64,000 bases of DNA from Psychroflexus torquis ATCC 700755 (lineage in GTDB: Bacteria > Bacteroidota > Bacteroidia > Flavobacteriales > Flavobacteriaceae): the NCBI RefSeq assembly GCF_000153485.2, contig NC_018721.1, forward strand, positions 1,488,001-1,552,000. The letters are read 5' to 3'. Positions 58,639 through 64,000 of the stretch are shown piece by piece. Under the pieces are notes generated by a model. It was not told the DNA's origin. It made no database searches and was given only the letters and a program-made list of their open reading frames with translations. Within the stretch, counting starts at the first letter, position 1. Every line of letters begins with the position of its first letter. The translations under genes and the position numbers were made by a program.

Positions 58639-61600
58639 CTATTTCTTAATTAAGGTGGTAAATAAGACAGGGATCACCACCAATGTTAAAATTGTTGCTA
58701 CAATTAAACCAAACATAAGTGCTACTGCTAAGGGAACAAACATTTCGTTGCCCGATAGCGAAAGTGGAATAAGAGCCATTACGGTAGTTGCTGTGGTGAC
58801 CATAATTGGAACAAATCGCTGATTGGATGAATCTCTACTCGCTTCGATAATACTCATTCCTTGCTCTTTGGCCCTGTTAATGAACGTAATGAGCAATATG
58901 GCATCGTTTACAACAATACCTATCAAACTGGCAATTCCTAAAATTGCGGTAAATGAAAAGGGCTGACCAGTAACAAGCAACCCTGCAATTGAGCCAATAA
59001 ATGCCAATGGCAAAGTGAGTAGTATTACAAAAGGTTGTGCAAATGAATTAAATTCAATCATTAAAATAATATAGACAAGGAATATTGCAGCAAGTGCAGC
59101 GAAGCCTATGTTTCCAGAATCTTTTTTAGATGCTTCCCGCTCTCCATTGAAGGTAATATCCGTTCCACTTGTATTTAGTTTTGGTAAGATTTCAAATTCA
59201 ATAATATCGGCAATTTCGGTAGCACTATAACCCTCTTTTGCATCGCAAAATACGCTTATGTTTCGTTCCTTATTGGTATGCCTGATGACAGGATATTTCT
59301 TCTCAATTTTGATATCTGCTATTTGTTTTAGCAGGATTTTTTGTTGAGTTTGTGACGAGACAATTCCCAAATTCTCAAGCTCGGAAATAGAAGATATATC
59401 ACCCGAAATGTTCACAGGGAATTCGTTTCCATTTTTCCTATATTTTGTCAGTTCGCTGCCCATAAGAGCCAAATTAATTTGCTTTTGAATATCGTATTGG
59501 CTTAAACCTAGCGACGCTGCTAAATTAAAATCAATATCGGCTACATATTCGTATTTCGCATTACTTATGCTCGTCCCAATTTTATAGGCTCCTTCAAGGT
59601 TTCGAAGTGTGTCTCTTATCATTTTTGCAACTTCAATATTTCTATCAATATTATCGCTCGAGATATCGAGTAGCACTGCACCACCCCCCGAACCCGACAA
59701 GCTTAATAAGCGGGTTTGAACAGAAGCTCCTATAATTTTTTCGTTAAATTGATTTTGTAAATAGGCTGCCAGTTCTTTTTTATTGGTGAACTTTTCGCTC
59801 TTATCCATATCAAAATCAACTTTAATTTGTGCATATTCCAAGGATTGCACATTTACTTCCATCAGTTGATAAAAGCGAGGCAATGGTTTACCAATAGATG
59901 AGGTATATGATTTTGTTTCGGGTTGTTGTTGTATAATATGCTCTATTTTTTCAACAACATTTTCTGTATTTTCTAGACTAAAACTTTCGCCAGAAATATC
60001 AATATAAAGCGTTTGCTTATCTGCTGGGGGGAAATATTCCTCATTGAGAAACCGCACTGATATAAAAGCTACTATTAATACTACAAAACTAATGGTAAGT
60101 GTTGCCTTTTTATAGGTCAAAGCTTTGTCCAAGAAATTAATAAAGAACATTCGCAAATAATTTTTCCTTATTTTTTTCTCTTTAGACTTTCGTGCAAATA
60201 ATACGGTTAAGGCTGGTATGACCAGCATTGACACAAAATAGGAAGCAATTAAGGAAATAATTACAATTTTTGGTATGGCACCCAACAAATCGCCAGCAGC
60301 ACCAGGTAAAAATAATAAAGGCGAAAAAGCCGCAATAGTGGTTAATGTTGCCGAAAGTATTGGTTTTGCAGTTTCTTTTGCACCCAGATATGCGGCTTGT
60401 AATTTATCTTTTCCTTTATTGAGGTGTTCTTGCACTGCTTCTACCACAACAATGGCGTTATCGACGAGCAAACCCAAAGCAATAATTAAAGCCGTTGTAG
60501 ATATTTGGTGAACCTTTAAATCGAAAACCCACATGGCGATAAAACTGATAAGTATTGAAAGCGGTATAGCCACCGAAACAATAATTGCATTTCTGGAACC
60601 CAAAGCAATAAAAACCACAATCATCACAAAAGCAATACCCTGCAAAAGATTCATCATAAAATCAGAAATTGATTTATCTATGCTCTCTGGCTCAAAAGAT
60701 ATTTCATCAATAATTAAATCATCAGGGAAATCTTGTTTTGTGCTTTCAATTCGTTGTCGCACATCCTTACCTATTGGGATAATATTCTTCCCAGATTTAA
60801 AGAAACCTGCCAGCAAAACCGCATTTTTTCCATTTTGTTTGGTTTTGTATTTTACATCTTTACTTTCTACTATTTTTACAGTAGCTAAGTCTTTAAGCCT
60901 TACAGAACTGCCATTTTCTGTAGAGGTATAGAGTATTGTATTTTCAATATCCTTTACAATTCCGAATGGGCTAGTAATATTCACGTTTATCTGGCCATTT
61001 TCAGTTTTAATTGCTCCAGCAGGAAAGGTAACATTCTGAGCTTTTATTATGTCTGCTACATTTTCAATCGAAATTGGATATTTCTGAAGTTGAGCAATAT
61101 CAACCTTAATTTCAATTTCTTGTGGAATTTTCCCAATCAGTTCAAAACGAGTAACTCCATCAACTTTGGAGAGTTGCTTCTGAAAAACTTCAGCATAGGC
61201 CGATAATTGTTCATAGTTATAGTTTTCGCCGGAAAAACTGATGATCATTCCTGCAGTTTCAATCAGTTTTGTGTCTATGTAAGGCTTATAGGCCTCTTTC
61301 GGAATACTACTATCAATATCATTAATAACTCTTCTGAGTTCTTGCCACGATTTTTCTACCTCAGCGTCATTGGTTAAGGATACGACAACAATAGAAGCAC
61401 TATTAAAGGAATAGCTCTCTACTTTATCAAAACCTGAAATCTCATTAACAGCATTTTCAATTGGATTCGTAATAAGTTGCTCAATATCTGTTAGGGATGC
61501 ACCCGGATAAATGGTCGTAATCATGGCAACAGGCACTGCGATATCTGGGTTTTCTTGTTTTGGTAAAAGAGTGTAAAAATAGAAACCAACGATGGCAACA

Positions 61601-61686
61601 GCAATTGCGATAAACAAGGTAATCTTGCTCTGTTTTATTGGAGCTGATAGAAACGATGTTTTTAAATTTTGATTTGTTTTATTCAT
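58639..61686 (-). CDS. RND-family efflux transporter permease (HAE1/AcrB type)
   Basis: A 1015-residue protein with twelve predicted helices and two large periplasmic loops. The N-terminal PKQENPDIAVPVAMITTIYP, the helix 4 motif GLLVDNAIVVVEAVQEH (proton-relay Asp) and the second-half ASLIGIVVNDAILLI are RND landmarks. The sequence resembles the AcrB/MdtB drug or lipid group rather than CusA, as the metal-binding Met triplet is not evident. It forms a tripartite pump with the adaptor and TolC gene upstream, 5 bases away. Confidence 0.9.
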   Translation of the reverse strand: MNKTNQNLKTSFLSAPIKQSKITLFIAIAVAIVGFYFYTLLPKQENPDIAVPVAMITTIYPGASLTDIEQLITNPIENAVNEISGFDKVESYSFNSASIVVVSLTNDAEVEKSWQELRRVINDIDSSIPKEAYKPYIDTKLIETAGMIISFSGENYNYEQLSAYAEVFQKQLSKVDGVTRFELIGKIPQEIEIKVDIAQLQKYPISIENVADIIKAQNVTFPAGAIKTENGQINVNITSPFGIVKDIENTILYTSTENGSSVRLKDLATVKIVESKDVKYKTKQNGKNAVLLAGFFKSGKNIIPIGKDVRQRIESTKQDFPDDLIIDEISFEPESIDKSISDFMMNLLQGIAFVMIVVFIALGSRNAIIVSVAIPLSILISFIAMWVFDLKVHQISTTALIIALGLLVDNAIVVVEAVQEHLNKGKDKLQAAYLGAKETAKPILSATLTTIAAFSPLLFLPGAAGDLLGAIPKIVIISLIASYFVSMLVIPALTVLFARKSKEKKIRKNYLRMFFINFLDKALTYKKATLTISFVVLIVAFISVRFLNEEYFPPADKQTLYIDISGESFSLENTENVVEKIEHIIQQQPETKSYTSSIGKPLPRFYQLMEVNVQSLEYAQIKVDFDMDKSEKFTNKKELAAYLQNQFNEKIIGASVQTRLLSLSGSGGGAVLLDISSDNIDRNIEVAKMIRDTLRNLEGAYKIGTSISNAKYEYVADIDFNLAASLGLSQYDIQKQINLALMGSELTKYRKNGNEFPVNISGDISSISELENLGIVSSQTQQKILLKQIADIKIEKKYPVIRHTNKERNISVFCDAKEGYSATEIADIIEFEILPKLNTSGTDITFNGEREASKKDSGNIGFAALAAIFLVYIILMIEFNSFAQPFVILLTLPLAFIGSIAGLLVTGQPFSFTAILGIASLIGIVVNDAILLITFINRAKEQGMSIIEASRDSSNQRFVPIMVTTATTVMALIPLSLSGNEMFVPLAVALMFGLIVATILTLVVIPVLFTTLIKK

Positions 61687-61691
61687 GATTT

Positions 61692-62753
61692 CTATTTAAC
61701 AATTTTTACTTTATAACCCTCTTTGATACTTGCCGCTCCCTTAGTAATTAACTTATCGTTTTCTCTTAGGCCAGAAACCCGAACTTCTTCGCCCGAAAAA
61801 TCAATAATTTGAACTACTTTTTTTCTTAATCTGTTGTTCTCTGACAGATTCACAAAGTCTTGCCCATTGTTTGAAATATATTTTATGGGAATCCAAATTC
61901 CTTGAAGCGTGTCGGTTTCAAAATATATTTTTGTGGTAAGCCCAATACTTGCTTTTATGGAACTATTATTTGAGAAATCAATTTTAACAGTATGCCTAAA
62001 AGTCTGAAAATCCGGAAGTGTAGCTATATAATTTACCTGACCATTTACTTTCTGATTTTTAATTTCAACGATTACTTTTGTGCCTTTTTTTATGATTTCC
62101 AAGTCTTTTTGCGACAATGCCGTTTCTGCAAATAATCCTTTGCCTTGAATAATTATGGTTTCTGCTCCTGCATCAATAAGTTCTCCAACTTTTGGTAAAA
62201 TATCAGAAACAATTCCGTTGGATTGAGCAATAAGTGTCGCTTGTTTAAAATCTTCATTTTTTGCATCGCTGTTGATTTTACTTTGTTCCCAATCTTTATA
62301 TTTTAGATCACGGTTCAGTTTTTCTTTTTCGATATCTGTTCCCGACACCCCTCCTAATTTAAATACTTTATCAAGGTTTTGACAATATTTTTTGGCTTCT
62401 AAATAGGCACTTTCAGCTTGTTTTTCTTGGTTCTTAGCTACATTTAAGGCTAAACTGAAACCTTTTGTTTCTAATTGCATCAATTTAGTGCCTTTTTTCA
62501 CAAACTGATTTTTACTGACAAAAATTGATTTTACTCTCCCAGGTGTCAGAAAGCTGTAGTTGATAATTTTAGAGCTTACTATTCCAAAATATTCAATCTG
62601 ACGAACTCTTTCTTTGTTTTTTAGAATTTCAATTTCAACAGGAAATTCTAGTTCTGCTATCTGTTCTTCATTTACATCATCGCAAGAAAATAGTGTAAAA
62701 ATCGCAAGGAATAGCAATGAGGAAGTAAAGGGTTTTAAACTAAATGTTTTCAT
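61692..62753 (-). CDS. RND efflux periplasmic adaptor, lipoprotein type
   Basis: A 353-residue protein with a lipobox signal (LLFLAIFTLFSC). The barrel-sandwich hybrid is split by a short coiled coil (NVAKNQEKQAESAYLEAKKY...), with KSIFVSKNQFVKKGTKLMQL and ATLIAQSNGIVSDILPKVGE as the lipoyl halves. C-terminal membrane-proximal domain: VRVSGLRENDKLITKGAASI. It bridges the RND pump to TolC. Spacing to both neighbours (11 and 5 bases) shows one operon. Confidence 0.88.
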   Translation of the reverse strand: MKTFSLKPFTSSLLFLAIFTLFSCDDVNEEQIAELEFPVEIEILKNKERVRQIEYFGIVSSKIINYSFLTPGRVKSIFVSKNQFVKKGTKLMQLETKGFSLALNVAKNQEKQAESAYLEAKKYCQNLDKVFKLGGVSGTDIEKEKLNRDLKYKDWEQSKINSDAKNEDFKQATLIAQSNGIVSDILPKVGELIDAGAETIIIQGKGLFAETALSQKDLEIIKKGTKVIVEIKNQKVNGQVNYIATLPDFQTFRHTVKIDFSNNSSIKASIGLTTKIYFETDTLQGIWIPIKYISNNGQDFVNLSENNRLRKKVVQIIDFSGEEVRVSGLRENDKLITKGAASIKEGYKVKIVK

Positions 62754-62764
62754 TTTTTATTTTT

Positions 62765-64000
62765 TTAGTAATTAGCAATTGCGTTGTTAAAATCAATCTG
62801 TGTGCACTTAAAATTATAAATGCTGTTGTATAAATTTATTTCAGCTCTGTTATAATCGTCACTTATATTTCTTAAATCAATTTGAGATATTAAACCGCTT
62901 TTTGCCGTTTCAACAGCAATTTCATAAGCTTTCTTTGCTGTTTCTCCTGTTGATGTAGCTGCCTGTATGGTTTCATATTCTTCTGATAATTTCAATTCTA
63001 GATTTTGAATTTCAATAGTCATACTCATTTTGGCTTCTTGTTTTTCAAGTGAAGTAATATTAGATACTATCTTTGCCTTACTTACTTGAGATTTTCTAAA
63101 ACCACCCGAAAAGATTGGAACAGTGAGTGTTACCGCTGCATATATAATTTTATTCTGATTATCTTGAAAGGTCCATTCATCTGAACTACCAAAATAACTG
63201 TAACCTGCTCTAAAGTCTAATGTTGGATAATACTCCGCTTGCTTATTTTTAATATCTAATTCTTGCAAATAAGTATTGGCTTCCAATAATCGGTAGTCTA
63301 TCCTATTGCCAATTACATCTTCTGAATTTACTGTAGAATCTTTTAATTCATATTCTGCTAAATCGTAATCTAATACAATGTTATCCTTTGGGTTTATTCC
63401 TGCAATTAATTTTAAATTTCCTAAAAGCATTAAATAATTTCTTTTTGCTTTTAGGGAATTTGGTAATTCTTCTTCCCAGCGTATTTTAGCTTGCAACAAA
63501 TCCAATTCAGATATTAACTGATTATCATATTTATTTTTAGACGCTATGTAGTTTTCTTTTGCATGTAACTCCGATACCTGACTAATTTGGTATACATTTT
63601 TAATTAATACGGTTTGTAAGAAGGCTTTTTTAGCTTCAGCAATTATCTTGATTATCCGGTCTTCATTTTGCAATCTTCCAATGTTAGAAAACTGTCGTGC
63701 TGATTTTAAATTGTAAATATTTCTAAGGCTAAATAAGTTTTGTTCTAACAAAATATTAGCCTGAAACTCGTTATTAAAATTTGTTTTGAATCTTTGCACT
63801 ATTTGAGGAACATCACCTGTAACAGGGTCAATATTTTCAAAATCTGGAGCCTCAAAAAAGATGAATTGATCGTTTAAATTACGTTTTACTTCAGTTTGTC
63901 CATTTATCTGTGGCAATAATGCCGACATAGCCTCTTTAATTGATAAGTCTGCTAATCGACTCTCTTTTTCAGAGATTTTTATTTGCAGATTATTTTCACG
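62765..64000 (-). CDS. TolC-family outer membrane efflux protein (partial)
   Basis: The frame stays open past the ATG at 63928 to the window edge (RENNLQIKISEKESRLADLS...), so the N-terminus is outside. The visible part has paired helices (AKKAFLQTVLIKNVYQISQV; LDLLQAKIRWEEELPNSLKA) and beta strands (YPTLDFRAGYSYFG; YAAVTLTVPIFSGG) of a TolC protomer. It gives the outer-membrane exit of the adjacent RND system. Confidence 0.88.
   Translation of the reverse strand, partial: RENNLQIKISEKESRLADLSIKEAMSALLPQINGQTEVKRNLNDQFIFFEAPDFENIDPVTGDVPQIVQRFKTNFNNEFQANILLEQNLFSLRNIYNLKSARQFSNIGRLQNEDRIIKIIAEAKKAFLQTVLIKNVYQISQVSELHAKENYIASKNKYDNQLISELDLLQAKIRWEEELPNSLKAKRNYLMLLGNLKLIAGINPKDNIVLDYDLAEYELKDSTVNSEDVIGNRIDYRLLEANTYLQELDIKNKQAEYYPTLDFRAGYSYFGSSDEWTFQDNQNKIIYAAVTLTVPIFSGGFRKSQVSKAKIVSNITSLEKQEAKMSMTIEIQNLELKLSEEYETIQAATSTGETAKKAYEIAVETAKSGLISQIDLRNISDDYNRAEINLYNSIYNFKCTQIDFNNAIANY

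Noticed and set aside
1..64000. tRNA, rRNA or CRISPR features
   Set aside because: No TTCGA-type T-loop in a foldable context, no rRNA motifs and no regularly spaced 25-40 base repeats with unique spacers were seen by eye; a covariance search was not possible.

Overview
The window is AT-rich DNA from a member of the Bacteroidetes, most likely a marine or sea-ice flavobacterium. The evidence is the low GC, the rarity of Shine-Dalgarno sites, flavobacterial gene families (DUF6155, YceI, DUF998, IS1380/IS1595/IS110 types) and a complete polyunsaturated fatty acid (PUFA) synthase locus next to many IS elements and pseudogenes. This combination recalls Psychroflexus torquis, but the species is an inference. 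No tRNA, rRNA or CRISPR array was seen.

Layout. 0-15 kb: single genes (acyltransferase tail, DUF998 protein, cupin, S33-type hydrolase, lycopene cyclase, TetM/TetQ-like GTPase, CoA-transferase, VOC protein, PIN toxin with antitoxin). They are mixed with decayed genes (CPBP protease, flavodoxin-type oxidoreductase, Crp/Fnr, YceI, ferritin, sigma-54 activator) and with IS1595, IS110 remnants and a MITE family. 15-25 kb: an accessory island with IS91-like sequences and a tyrosine recombinase, then a chain of small cassettes, each flanked by complementary arms and joined by long imperfect palindromes that behave like integron attC sites. An IS110 element and a damaged ORF-less group II intron lie in the chain. 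25-34 kb: a TetR/SDR module with visible operators, a saccharopine dehydrogenase-like gene, an interrupted membrane-protein gene, a histone-deacetylase-like gene, and an IS1380 element split by an IS630 element.

34-52 kb is the PUFA synthase cluster: a divergent Sfp-type phosphopantetheinyl transferase (pfaE), a TetR regulator, then KS-MAT-ACPx6 (pfaA), KR-DH, KS-CLF-AT-DH-DH (pfaC with a fused acyltransferase) and the enoyl reductase pfaD. Together these supply activation, loading, condensation, ketoreduction, dehydration/isomerisation and enoyl reduction for de novo PUFA synthesis. The pfaA ORF ends just after a run of 11 A residues. The KR-DH frame is open from inside the same run, so one extra A or a -1 slip would give the single KS-MAT-ACP-KR-DH protein known from other bacteria.

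52-64 kb: two alpha/beta hydrolases, IS1182 and IS200/IS605 sequences, and a leftward operon with a TolC/adaptor/RND efflux system, a small secreted protein and a DUF418 membrane protein.

Three observations stand out: the cassette/palindrome system, in which every core mismatch I found has the same strand polarity; the A11 junction in the PUFA synthase; and MITEs that share terminal repeats and apparent TNA target duplications with the resident IS630 element.
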